Shown: positions 6,724 through 12,670 of the stretch, in pieces
How positions within the stretch are numbered: position 1 is the first letter of the stretch
Layout of the letters: each line of letters starts with the position of its first letter
The notes under the pieces: model-generated
What the model saw: the letters and a program-made list of their open reading frames with translations, nothing else
Told to the model about the DNA's origin: nothing
Database searches by the model: none
Made by a program: the position numbers and the translations under genes
NCBI GenBank assembly: GCA_944326735.1
Contig: CALVFC010000026.1
Span: forward strand, 1 to 13,414
From: an uncultured Limosilactobacillus sp.
GTDB taxonomy: Bacteria; Bacillota; Bacilli; Lactobacillales; Lactobacillaceae
Length of the DNA: 13,414 nt
Reading direction: 5' to 3'

Positions 6724-6900
6724 ATGAAGCAATTTGCAAAGGGTGTTTTAGTTGGTGGTCTCGGAACGATTGCTGCCATTGCTAGTGGCTTATTCACGTT
6801 CCACAAAACCGTTATTGAACCAGTTGAAGAACAAGAAAAGAAGTTTGACGAAAACCGTCGCGCTGCAATCCGAAAGGGTCGTTCCGCTCACCAAGGCTAA
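6724..6900 (+). CDS. DUF3042 family small membrane-anchored protein, 58 residues
   Basis: ATG at 6724 lies 6 bases after a strong AGGAGG-type site (AAAAGGAGG); TAA is at 6898-6900. Residues 1-8 carry two Lys. Residues 7-26 form a hydrophobic, Gly-rich segment likely to cross or sit in the membrane. Then comes FHKTVIEPVEEQEKKFDEN, followed by a basic tail rich in Arg and Lys (46-55). This pattern matches the DUF3042 family of Lactobacillales small proteins, whose function is unknown. It is divergent from miaA and convergent with the rhodanese-like gene, and ends in a shared terminator. The promoter is not clear; CATAAT (6684-6689) could be a -10 box, but no good -35 accompanies it. Confidence 0.85.
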   Translation: MKQFAKGVLVGGLGTIAAIASGLFTFHKTVIEPVEEQEKKFDENRRAAIRKGRSAHQG

Positions 6901-6974
6901 AGCAAACATGTAATTATACTAAATATTGCTCATGGAGAGAAGGCAATGTTATTGACAACTTTCTTGAGCATGAC

Positions 6975-7020
6975 AAAAGCTCCGGTAATTCGCACTTGCG
7001 AACAGCCGGAGCTTTTTGTT
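6975..7020. terminator. Strong bidirectional terminator between DUF3042 gene and the rhodanese-like gene
   Basis: AAAAGCTCCGG (6975-6985) pairs with CCGGAGCTTTT (7006-7016). An inner stem, TTCGC (6989-6993) with GCGAA (6998-7002), closes a 4-base loop. T-rich tails follow on both strands. It serves both convergent genes. Confidence 0.9.
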
Positions 7021-7023
7021 TTA

Positions 7024-7437
7024 TTAATATTTTGACTTCTTAGTCTTACCGTTCCACTTCAGGTAACCACCCTTAAGGATGTACAACTTCTTGTAACCCT
7101 TCTTGCCAAGGAAGGCCGCTGCTTGCGTGCTCAGCGTCATCCCCTGGTCGTACATGTAAACCGGGAGGTCAGGACGTAATTCACCATATTGTTGCTTTAA
7201 GTAAACGTATGGCAAACTCCGCGCACCTAACACATGCCCCTTCCGGAAGTCTTCTGGCTGCCGGAGGTCAATTACTTGGGCTTTCCGCATTCCTTCTTGG
7301 AATTGCTGTTCGTCAATAACGGTTGCGTAACGACGCCGCCGTAAGTATTGCAGTCCCCAGGCAATCAACCAGGCCAGCAGGAGGACAACGATAACAATGT
7401 TGAAAGTCAGTAAACCAGAATTAACTGCTAAAAACAC
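7024..7437 (-). CDS. Membrane-anchored rhodanese-like protein lacking the catalytic cysteine
   Basis: This 137-residue protein has one N-terminal membrane helix (about 9-31) followed by RRRR, so the C-terminal domain is probably cytoplasmic. Residues 38-130 form a rhodanese fold, with VIDLRQPEDFRKGHVLGARSLP at about 55-76 and LKGGYLKW at 121-128. The active-site loop reads VYMYDQGMTLS at 93-103; Asp97 stands where the sulfur-carrying Cys should be, and the whole protein has no Cys. It therefore cannot act as a sulfurtransferase and is more likely a binding or structural module. The start is GTG at 7437-7435, with GAGGAG about 8 bases upstream. It is the last gene of the fthC operon, 22 bases after glcK, and ends at the shared terminator. 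Confidence 0.88.
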   Translation of the reverse strand: MFLAVNSGLLTFNIVIVVLLLAWLIAWGLQYLRRRRYATVIDEQQFQEGMRKAQVIDLRQPEDFRKGHVLGARSLPYVYLKQQYGELRPDLPVYMYDQGMTLSTQAAAFLGKKGYKKLYILKGGYLKWNGKTKKSKY

Positions 7438-7459
7438 TCTAAACGCTCCTCACTTCCGA

Positions 7460-8422
7460 TTAGTCCATGAATTGGCGAGCTAATGAAGCCGCACCAATCA
7501 CACCAGCATCGTTACCTAATTCAGCCAACTTCAATTGAGTGGAAGTCTTAACAGTTGGGAAGGCAAACTTCTTGAAGTTTTCGTCAACCCGCTTCAGTAA
7601 GAATTCACCAGCAGCGGAAACCCCACCACCAATAACAAGGTATTCAGGGTTCAAGGCATCACTCAAGTTAGCGCAGGCTAATCCTAAGTACATGCATACT
7701 TCGTCCACAACGACATTAGCCAGGTAATCATTTTCCTTAGCGAGGTCAAAGACGATCTTAGCAGTGATTTCATCACCATTGTCGATCATGCCCTTCAGAC
7801 GGCTGTCGCCTTCGTATTCCTCAGCCTTGTCTTGGGCAATGTGCACAATTCCCGTTGCGGAAGCATATTGTTCCAAGCAACCATGGTTACCACAAGTACA
7901 AAGGTAACCGTTTGGCTTAACGATCATGTGGCCGACTTCACCACCGGCACCCAGACCGTGAATTAACTTACCATTGGAAATTAATCCACCACCAACACCG
8001 GTACCTAAAGTAATAAAGGCAACATCGTCACCTTCGTTACCAGCACCCTTCCAACGTTCACCTAAAGCGGCCACGTTGGCATCGTTATCTAAGGCGAACT
8101 TCATGCCAGTACCCTTTTCAATGTCATCCTTAACGTGTTGAGTGGTCTTCCAGTTCAGGTTGTAGGCACCGATAACAGTTCCCTTATCACGGTCAATCGT
8201 CCCGGGAGTTCCCATTCCGATCCCAACGAATTGGTCACGGCTCATCTTGTAAAGGTCCAAATGATGGTTAATGGAATCCACAATATCTGGAACAATGTGG
8301 GAACCTTCATCCAAAATGTTAGTCCGTAATGACCACTTTTGTTGAATTTCACCATTTTCTGTCAAAATTGCAAACTTGATAGTCGTACCACCAAGATCAA
8401 CACCAATTAATTTCTTTGCCAT
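7460..8422 (-). CDS. glcK: Glucokinase, ROK family
   Basis: This 320-residue cytosolic enzyme phosphorylates glucose to glucose 6-phosphate with ATP. The N-terminal ATP-binding motif is GVDLGGTTIKFAI at 7-19. LDNDANVAALGE lies at 111-122, with Asp114 the likely catalytic base, and TLGTGVGGG at 138-146. The ROK signature includes GGEVGHM at 160-166 and the zinc-binding CTCGNHGC at 175-182. I chose ATG at 8422 with AAAGGGA 10 bases upstream. The frame continues a further 28 codons into yqgQ, but those residues are unconserved. It lies 22 bases after yqgQ and matches the yqgQ-glcK order of Bacillus. Carbon control at the operon promoter is suggested by the cre-like sites. Confidence 0.95.
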   Translation of the reverse strand: MAKKLIGVDLGGTTIKFAILTENGEIQQKWSLRTNILDEGSHIVPDIVDSINHHLDLYKMSRDQFVGIGMGTPGTIDRDKGTVIGAYNLNWKTTQHVKDDIEKGTGMKFALDNDANVAALGERWKGAGNEGDDVAFITLGTGVGGGLISNGKLIHGLGAGGEVGHMIVKPNGYLCTCGNHGCLEQYASATGIVHIAQDKAEEYEGDSRLKGMIDNGDEITAKIVFDLAKENDYLANVVVDEVCMYLGLACANLSDALNPEYLVIGGGVSAAGEFLLKRVDENFKKFAFPTVKTSTQLKLAELGNDAGVIGAASLARQFMD

Positions 8423-8444
8423 AATTTTTCTATCCCTTTCCTTG

Positions 8445-8684
8445 TTAAATGGCCGTGCCATTCTTTTCCCTAATTTCTTCTTCACGATGTTCCTTACGCA
8501 ACACAATCTTGGCCTTCATGTAAGTTGGCCGGTCAACCACCCCTGATTCGTACAGGTGGTCTAATTCAATCGCCATTAGCTCAATGTCGTAGAGCCGCTT
8601 GCCAACGTAAACGAAGACGTTAAATTCCTTGAGTAACTGCTGAACATCATACAATGTCCGGTATTCACGTTGCTTTACAACCAT
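8445..8684 (-). CDS. YqgQ-like protein (DUF910 family), 79 residues
   Basis: This is a small, charged, mostly helical cytosolic protein. It has the family pattern of an early TLYDVQQLLKEFNVFVYVGKRLYDIELMAIEL stretch (about 10-41), then LYESGVVD and a Lys/Arg/Glu-rich C-terminal helix. Structures of the Bacillus family member show a small helical bundle, and no biochemical role is established. ATG at 8684 comes 4 bases after the rhomboid stop; its weak ribosome site (GGTGA) lies inside the end of that gene, so translation is probably coupled. In Firmicutes it sits between the rhomboid protease and glucokinase, as here. It might support either neighbour, but that is unproven. Confidence 0.88.
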   Translation of the reverse strand: MVVKQREYRTLYDVQQLLKEFNVFVYVGKRLYDIELMAIELDHLYESGVVDRPTYMKAKIVLRKEHREEEIREKNGTAI

Positions 8685-8688
8685 ATTT

Positions 8689-9351
8689 TCACCAGCTTAA
8701 TTTACTACCAATCATTACAATACCAACGATCATCACAATCAAGCTTATGATTTGCTTATGCCGAATAACAGGCCCCATTAATGGTGCACCGACAACATAA
8801 GAAACTAAAAAGCCACCAAAAAGGCCGCCAAGGTGACCAGCAAGGTCAATTCCCGGCGTAAAGAGGTCAATCCCGATGTTCAAGACAACTAACACCAAGA
8901 ACTGGCGGCTTAACCGACGAATGGCAAAATTATTGCGGTAAGATTCACCCAGCATCAAAAACGCTCCAAACAATCCGAAAAGCGCGGTACTAGCACCTGC
9001 CGAGATGGTATTGGGGAGGAAAACGGCACTAGCCAAATTCCCCGTAAATGCAGAAACCAGGTAAATTACTAACATCCGCCAATGACCAAAGATTTCTTCA
9101 ATGTATTGGCCCATGAAATATAGTGTGAGGCTGTTGACTAATAAATGGGTAAAGCCAATATGGACAAAGACGGGCGTGATCAACCGCCACCATTGTCCAG
9201 CCTCAATCAGCTGTGTTTGACGAGCCCCAAACAGGAGGATCACTGATTGGTTGGTTGACCCGCCCATCAGAGTCATCAGAATAAACACAACGATTTGAAT
9301 TGTTAATAAGACTAACGTGACCGGTGCAACAGACCAGATCCGATTATTCAT
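8689..9351 (-). CDS. Rhomboid family intramembrane serine protease (GluP/YqgP-like)
   Basis: This 220-residue polytopic protein cleaves membrane proteins within the bilayer. About six or seven hydrophobic helices are visible: near 10-30, 68-88, 92-112, 118-135, 150-165, 172-190 and 199-216. Family marks are WWRLITPVFVHIGFTHLLVNS at about 54-74 (with His64, His69 and Asn73), GAST at 119-122 with nucleophile Ser121, and AGHLGG at 171-176 with catalytic His173. It lacks the long soluble N-terminal domain and TPR part of Bacillus YqgP, so it is a minimal rhomboid. ATG at 9351 overlaps the fthC stop in TAATG, which shows translational coupling. The substrate is unknown; quality control of membrane proteins is a reasonable inference from YqgP. 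Confidence 0.94.
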   Translation of the reverse strand: MNNRIWSVAPVTLVLLTIQIVVFILMTLMGGSTNQSVILLFGARQTQLIEAGQWWRLITPVFVHIGFTHLLVNSLTLYFMGQYIEEIFGHWRMLVIYLVSAFTGNLASAVFLPNTISAGASTALFGLFGAFLMLGESYRNNFAIRRLSRQFLVLVVLNIGIDLFTPGIDLAGHLGGLFGGFLVSYVVGAPLMGPVIRHKQIISLIVMIVGIVMIGSKLSW

Positions 9352-9908
9352 TAATCCGTCTCCGGCAGTGAAATCACATGATCCACTTTTTGATCGTGGT
9401 CCTCAGCGATCCATTCATTTTCTTCCGCAACCTGGGTCGTAAAGGCCACCGCCACTGTTTGACCATGGTATTGACTAAGGTAACGGTCGTAGTAACCGCC
9501 CCCGAAGCCAATCCGTTTGCCAGAACGAGTGAATGCCACTCCCGGAACAATCATTAAGTCGATTTCATCAGGCTGGTAAACTTTACCGTCCTGGGGTTCA
9601 AGGATCCCAAAACCGGTTTCCTCGAAGACAGTGTCCTCATCCAAGGCCACAAATTCCATCTGACGATGAGGTAAGGCCCGTGGAACAACTATCTGCCGTC
9701 CTTCATGCCGAGCATGAAGGATAATGGGCGCAGTGTCGAGTTCCAACGATTGACTCATGGTAGTTGCAATAACCTTGGCATTCATCCACTCAGGGGTGTC
9801 AAACAATGCCGACGTCAGTCGTTTTTCTTCATGAAAACGCGTATTTAGATCTAACTGTTGAAGACGCGCAATGTAAGCTTGACGTAACTCTTGTTTTGTA
9901 TACGCCAT
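9351..9908 (-). CDS. fthC: 5-formyltetrahydrofolate cyclo-ligase
   Basis: This 185-residue cytosolic enzyme converts 5-formyl-THF with ATP to 5,10-methenyl-THF, returning a folate storage form to one-carbon metabolism. Key stretches are the basic N-terminal helix (KQELRQAYIARL, 5-16), the substrate region VPRALPHRQMEF near 75-86, and the family signature IGFGGGYYDRYL at 133-144, which binds ATP phosphate. The C-terminal DHVISLPE is also typical. The length is normal. ATG at 9908 follows AAAGGAGAG by about 10 bases. It is the first gene of the five-gene operon and lies downstream of rpmG, the same order as rpmGA-yqgN in Bacillus subtilis. Confidence 0.95.
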   Translation of the reverse strand: MAYTKQELRQAYIARLQQLDLNTRFHEEKRLTSALFDTPEWMNAKVIATTMSQSLELDTAPIILHARHEGRQIVVPRALPHRQMEFVALDEDTVFEETGFGILEPQDGKVYQPDEIDLMIVPGVAFTRSGKRIGFGGGYYDRYLSQYHGQTVAVAFTTQVAEENEWIAEDHDQKVDHVISLPETD

Positions 9909-9926
9909 GAATTCTCATCTCTCCTT

Positions 9927-9942
9927 TATCAAACGTTTTCAT
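9927..9942 (-). promoter_or_regulatory. cre-like site at the predicted start of the fthC-glcK operon
   Basis: TATCAAACGTTTTCAT (given on the plus strand) matches 14 of 16 positions of WTGNNARCGNWWWCAW. It covers about +1 to +16 of the predicted transcript, a usual place for repression by CcpA. Its 12-base core AAACGTTTTCAT is identical to the cre-like site at glnA. Confidence 0.4.
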
Positions 9943-9948
9943 TGTTTC

Positions 9949-9977
9949 ATTATCACAGCTCACTATTATTTATGCAA
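9949..9977 (-). promoter_or_regulatory. Promoter of the fthC-rhomboid-yqgQ-glcK operon
   Basis: TTGCAT (9977-9972), a 17-base spacer and GATAAT (9954-9949) lie on the minus strand, with a TGn extension before the -10. The predicted start is near 9942, about 34 bases before the fthC ATG. No clear internal promoter is seen at the tight gene junctions downstream. Confidence 0.65.
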
Positions 9978-9987
9978 GCGTTTTTTC
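9972..9987 (+). promoter_or_regulatory. Second, weaker cre-like site over the operon -35 box
   Basis: ATGCAAGCGTTTTTTC matches 13 of 16 cre positions; the 3' half-site CAW is missing. It overlaps the -35 box. It is weak alone and worth noting only because of the better site 29 bases away. Confidence 0.25.
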
Positions 9988-10008
9988 ACAATATCAAAAA
10001 AATACACA

Positions 10009-10040
10009 AAAACTCCCAACGTTGTTAAAAACGTCAGGAG
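10009..10040 (-). terminator. Terminator after rpmG
   Basis: AACGTCAGGAG (10030-10040) pairs with CTCCCAACGTT (10013-10023) with two wobble pairs and a 6-base loop. On the minus strand it runs into TTTTTG. It separates rpmG from the fthC operon promoter. Confidence 0.75.
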
Positions 10041-10058
10041 CCTTGCTGACAGTAATGA

Positions 10059-10080
10059 ACTAGCTGAAGTTCACTAGCTG
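10059..10080. repeat. 8-base direct repeat after rpmG
   Basis: ACTAGCTG occurs at 10059-10066 and again at 10073-10080, with AAGTTC between the copies. GAACT and AGTTC in the same stretch can also pair in the rpmG transcript, giving a short hairpin ahead of the terminator. Confidence 0.5.
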
Positions 10081-10087
10081 TTTATTA

Positions 10088-10237
10088 TTACTTAGTTTCG
10101 CGATGTAATGTAACCTTGCGTTCCCGAGGGCAGTACTTGTTTAATTCAAGACGGTCGGGATTGTGACGACGGTTCTTACTAGTTAAGTAAGTGCGTTCGT
10201 GGCATGAAGTACATTCAAGAGTAATGTTGACACGCAT
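10088..10237 (-). CDS. rpmG: 50S ribosomal protein L33
   Basis: The 49-residue protein of the large ribosomal subunit begins [12 protein letters not shown] and ends KVTLHRETK, a near-textbook L33 sequence. Cys9 and Cys12 form a CxxC pair and Cys36 follows in KYCPRER; the fourth position of a full zinc ribbon is Arg39, as in several L33 paralogues of this type. I chose ATG at 10237 over the upstream ATG at 10243. GGAGG is 8 bases from the first but only 2 from the second, and 49 residues is the normal length. The gene is too short for ordinary ORF cut-offs. It lies between the penicillin-binding protein gene and fthC, on the same strand, and has its own terminator. Confidence 0.95.
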   Translation of the reverse strand: MRVNITLECTSCHERTYLTSKNRRHNPDRLELNKYCPRERKVTLHRETK

Positions 10238-10371
10238 TGTCATAACCTCCAATAACTTATTTTAAGATTTACACGGTTAAATTCTAACCCTAACTCGTAC
10301 AACTATATCATTAATTGTCAGCTTTGACCAGTCTTTTGGGAAGATTGTTAAGGAAAAAGCCTTGACAGTGA

Positions 10372-12453
10372 TTAATAATTACCGCTGCTCTTCTGGCTTT
10401 GCACCATCTTCCAGTAGGCGTTGAAGATTTGCTTAGCCATATTCAGGTTGGCACCACCATCATCGTTAGTAGCCCCTGGAATAGCTAAAGCAACAACGAC
10501 TTGTGGGTGGTCATATGGTGCGTAACCGGCGAAACTCAAGGTCGTGGTCTTGTGACCTTCAGAAACCGTTTCGGCAGTCCCGGTCTTCCCGGCAATCGCA
10601 GGTTTAACACTCGACAGAGCCTTACCAGTGATGTAGGCGTTGGAACCGTGAACCACATCGTAGAGCCCTTGGCGAACGGTATCAAAGTCGGCCTTAGAAG
10701 CTGGAATGGTGAACTGGACCTGTGGTTGGGTCGTATATTCAACACGACCAAGCTTACCATTAGCCTTTGTACCACGAATTTCCTTGACAACATACGGCCG
10801 CATCCGGTTACCACCGTTAGCGATCGTGGACATGTATTGGGCCAACTGAATAGTAGTGTAACCATCGTAGTTCCCGTAAGAAAGGTCCAGTGCAGAACCC
10901 ACGTGCTTTTCATCAGATGGACCAGTGTATCCAGCGGTTTCCCCTGGCAGGTCGATCCCCGTCTTCACACCGAGGCCAAACATATTGAAGTATTTCCGTT
11001 CAGTTTGGAAAATGCTTGGTTTCAGGGTCAGGGCAGTGTTTGGCTTATAAGTCATGCCCCCCTCTTTCATGATTAACTGCATCATGTAAGAGTTAGAGGA
11101 AACTTCCAAAGCCAGTGGTGCGGTCAAGGCCATGCTTGCCGAACCACTCTTGTTGAACCAGGAACTCTTTTGGGAAATTCCTTCGATCTTGATTGGCTGG
11201 TCGGTCAAAGTGTTGTCATTTGGCGTAATAACACCAGACATCAGGCCACCCATGACTGTGGCCCCCTTAACAACGGACCCCATGGTGATTGGGTGGTTAA
11301 TCGCCCCAATTTCATCGACCGTTTCTTTACCGGTCTTCGGGTTCCGGTCAATTCCCGCCATGGCATAAACGGCACCAGTATTCGGATTCATGACCACTGC
11401 ATAGCAACCGGAGGAGTATGAATTACCAGCAGAAGCGTAATTATTCTTCAGGATGTCCTGAACCTTGGCCTGGAACTTGGAGTTAATCGTCAAGACCAGG
11501 TTGCTACCCTTCTTACCTTTGTACTTCATCACTTCATTCGTGACCTTATTACCACTCGTCGTGACTTCCGTCTGGGACTTGGAACCAGCTAACGTACTTT
11601 GAAATTCCTTTTCCAAGTAACTTTGCCCAACGGAATCGTTCCGCGAGTATCCTTCGGAAAGCAGACTATTAATTTCATCACTTGGTAAACCAGTGGTCGA
11701 AACTGTCCCGGTAAACGACTTGAAGTCATTCCCTTGGGGGTAGTTCCGTGTCCAGGCTGTCCCAATTTTGACACCGGGCATTTCACCGAGGTGTTCACCA
11801 ACTTCAGCTAATTCCTTGGAGGTCACACCCGTCTTCTTAATGTAGGTCGTCGACAGTGAATATGCCCCTGACATTGCAGAGTAGATCCGAGCATTACTCT
11901 TTTGGTGAGCATTCAGGTGCCATTCACTTGGGTGGTTAGTTAAGTACTTAACCGCCTTATTATACTTGGTGTCATCTGAAGCATCTTTGGAAATGTTGAG
12001 CTTCTTGACAACAGCATTTAGATTGCTCTTGTTGGCCAGGTAGTAATCGATCTGGTTCCGATCCGTCAACCGGGTATCACTGTTGCTGACGTGAACGTAA
12101 CTCCCAAGTTGTTTAGCGATCTTGTAAATCTGGTCACTCGTTACGTCCGCGCTCTTGGTATAGGTGATGGCCTGGTGGGTTTGGTTACCAACAATGACCC
12201 GACCATCAGTATCGTAAATCATCCCCCGCTGGACGTTGTTGGTCTGGATCGTCGTGTCAGAACGTTTAACTTCCGCCTTATAAGCGGTCCCGTTCAAGAC
12301 CTGTAAGTAGAATAGCCGCCCTGCTAATAGGAGAAGCAGAAGGCCGACAACCCAAAGCAAAAAATTCAGCCGAAATGGAATAATTGATTGCGCATTTTTT
12401 GGTTTGCTTGTTTTCGCGTTAAAGAGGTTGCGAATTCGATCAAGAAATTTCAC
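10372..12453 (-). CDS. Class B penicillin-binding protein (PBP2-type transpeptidase)
   Basis: This 693-residue peptidoglycan DD-transpeptidase crosslinks wall peptides outside the membrane. It has a short basic cytoplasmic tail, one membrane helix (about 28-50) and a dimerisation/pedestal domain starting with RGMIYDTDGR at 76-85. The transpeptidase domain runs from about 345 to 685. The three active-site motifs are present: SVVK at 393-396 (Ser393 nucleophile), SSN at 452-454 and KTGT at 623-626. No PASTA domains follow, which favours the elongation enzyme (PBP2b or PbpA type) over PBP2x. The start is GTG at 12453-12451, with AAGGAG 12 bases upstream, slightly long. An extended -10 promoter is at 12489-12497. 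It is linked to rpmG and fthC much as pbpA is in the Bacillus yqg region. Confidence 0.93.
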   Translation of the reverse strand: MKFLDRIRNLFNAKTSKPKNAQSIIPFRLNFLLWVVGLLLLLLAGRLFYLQVLNGTAYKAEVKRSDTTIQTNNVQRGMIYDTDGRVIVGNQTHQAITYTKSADVTSDQIYKIAKQLGSYVHVSNSDTRLTDRNQIDYYLANKSNLNAVVKKLNISKDASDDTKYNKAVKYLTNHPSEWHLNAHQKSNARIYSAMSGAYSLSTTYIKKTGVTSKELAEVGEHLGEMPGVKIGTAWTRNYPQGNDFKSFTGTVSTTGLPSDEINSLLSEGYSRNDSVGQSYLEKEFQSTLAGSKSQTEVTTSGNKVTNEVMKYKGKKGSNLVLTINSKFQAKVQDILKNNYASAGNSYSSGCYAVVMNPNTGAVYAMAGIDRNPKTGKETVDEIGAINHPITMGSVVKGATVMGGLMSGVITPNDNTLTDQPIKIEGISQKSSWFNKSGSASMALTAPLALEVSSNSYMMQLIMKEGGMTYKPNTALTLKPSIFQTERKYFNMFGLGVKTGIDLPGETAGYTGPSDEKHVGSALDLSYGNYDGYTTIQLAQYMSTIANGGNRMRPYVVKEIRGTKANGKLGRVEYTTQPQVQFTIPASKADFDTVRQGLYDVVHGSNAYITGKALSSVKPAIAGKTGTAETVSEGHKTTTLSFAGYAPYDHPQVVVALAIPGATNDDGGANLNMAKQIFNAYWKMVQSQKSSGNY

Positions 12454-12488
12454 AGTAGCAAAATTCTCCTTTTACCGTGATGAATAAT

Positions 12489-12497
12489 ATTGTATCA
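12489..12497 (-). promoter_or_regulatory. Extended -10 element of the PBP gene
   Basis: TGATACAAT on the minus strand (12497-12489) is an extended -10 (TGn plus TACAAT). No good -35 is present, which an extended -10 can tolerate. It lies about 36 bases before the GTG start. Confidence 0.5.
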
Positions 12498-12539
12498 AAT
12501 TTTATTTTCTGCCGCATTGGCAATTAAAGTATCAATCGC

Positions 12540-12556
12540 TATCTTACTCCAAGATA
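12540..12556. repeat. 6-bp inverted repeat in the PBP/YfhO divergent gap
   Basis: TATCTT (12540-12545) and AAGATA (12551-12556) surround a 5-base centre, midway between the two divergent promoters. It could be an operator. There is no T run to make it a terminator. Confidence 0.35.
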
Positions 12557-12633
12557 AGTAAAAAAGAAATTGTGCAGATCATAATTTGGATAATCTTAAC
12601 TCTTAAACAACTTCTTTCCCGATTAATCCGTTA

Positions 12634-12639
12634 TATAAT
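12634..12639 (+). promoter_or_regulatory. -10 box of the YfhO-like gene
   Basis: A perfect TATAAT lies 31 bases before the GTG start. The -35 region (near 12611-12617) is a poor match, so another factor may help or the promoter may be weak. Confidence 0.45.
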
Positions 12640-12670
12640 AGAAACACTTTGCTGATCAGGAGGACTTATT

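Noticed and set aside
6624..6806. Minus-strand 60-codon frame upstream of miaA
   Set aside because: It lies antisense to the DUF3042 gene, lacks a ribosome site and has low-complexity content.
6946..7035. Possible 29-codon leader peptide on the plus strand after the DUF3042 gene
   Set aside because: An ATG with a GGAG-like site is present, but the frame runs through the strong terminator hairpin and out into its T run. It has no regulated gene downstream on that strand.
8423..8506. In-frame 28-residue extension of glcK into yqgQ
   Set aside because: It overlaps the yqgQ coding end in another frame. The ATG at 8422 has its own ribosome site and precedes the conserved ATP-binding motif.
10501..11076. 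191-codon plus-strand frame inside the PBP gene
   Set aside because: It is antisense to conserved transpeptidase motifs and has no ribosome site or recognisable domain.
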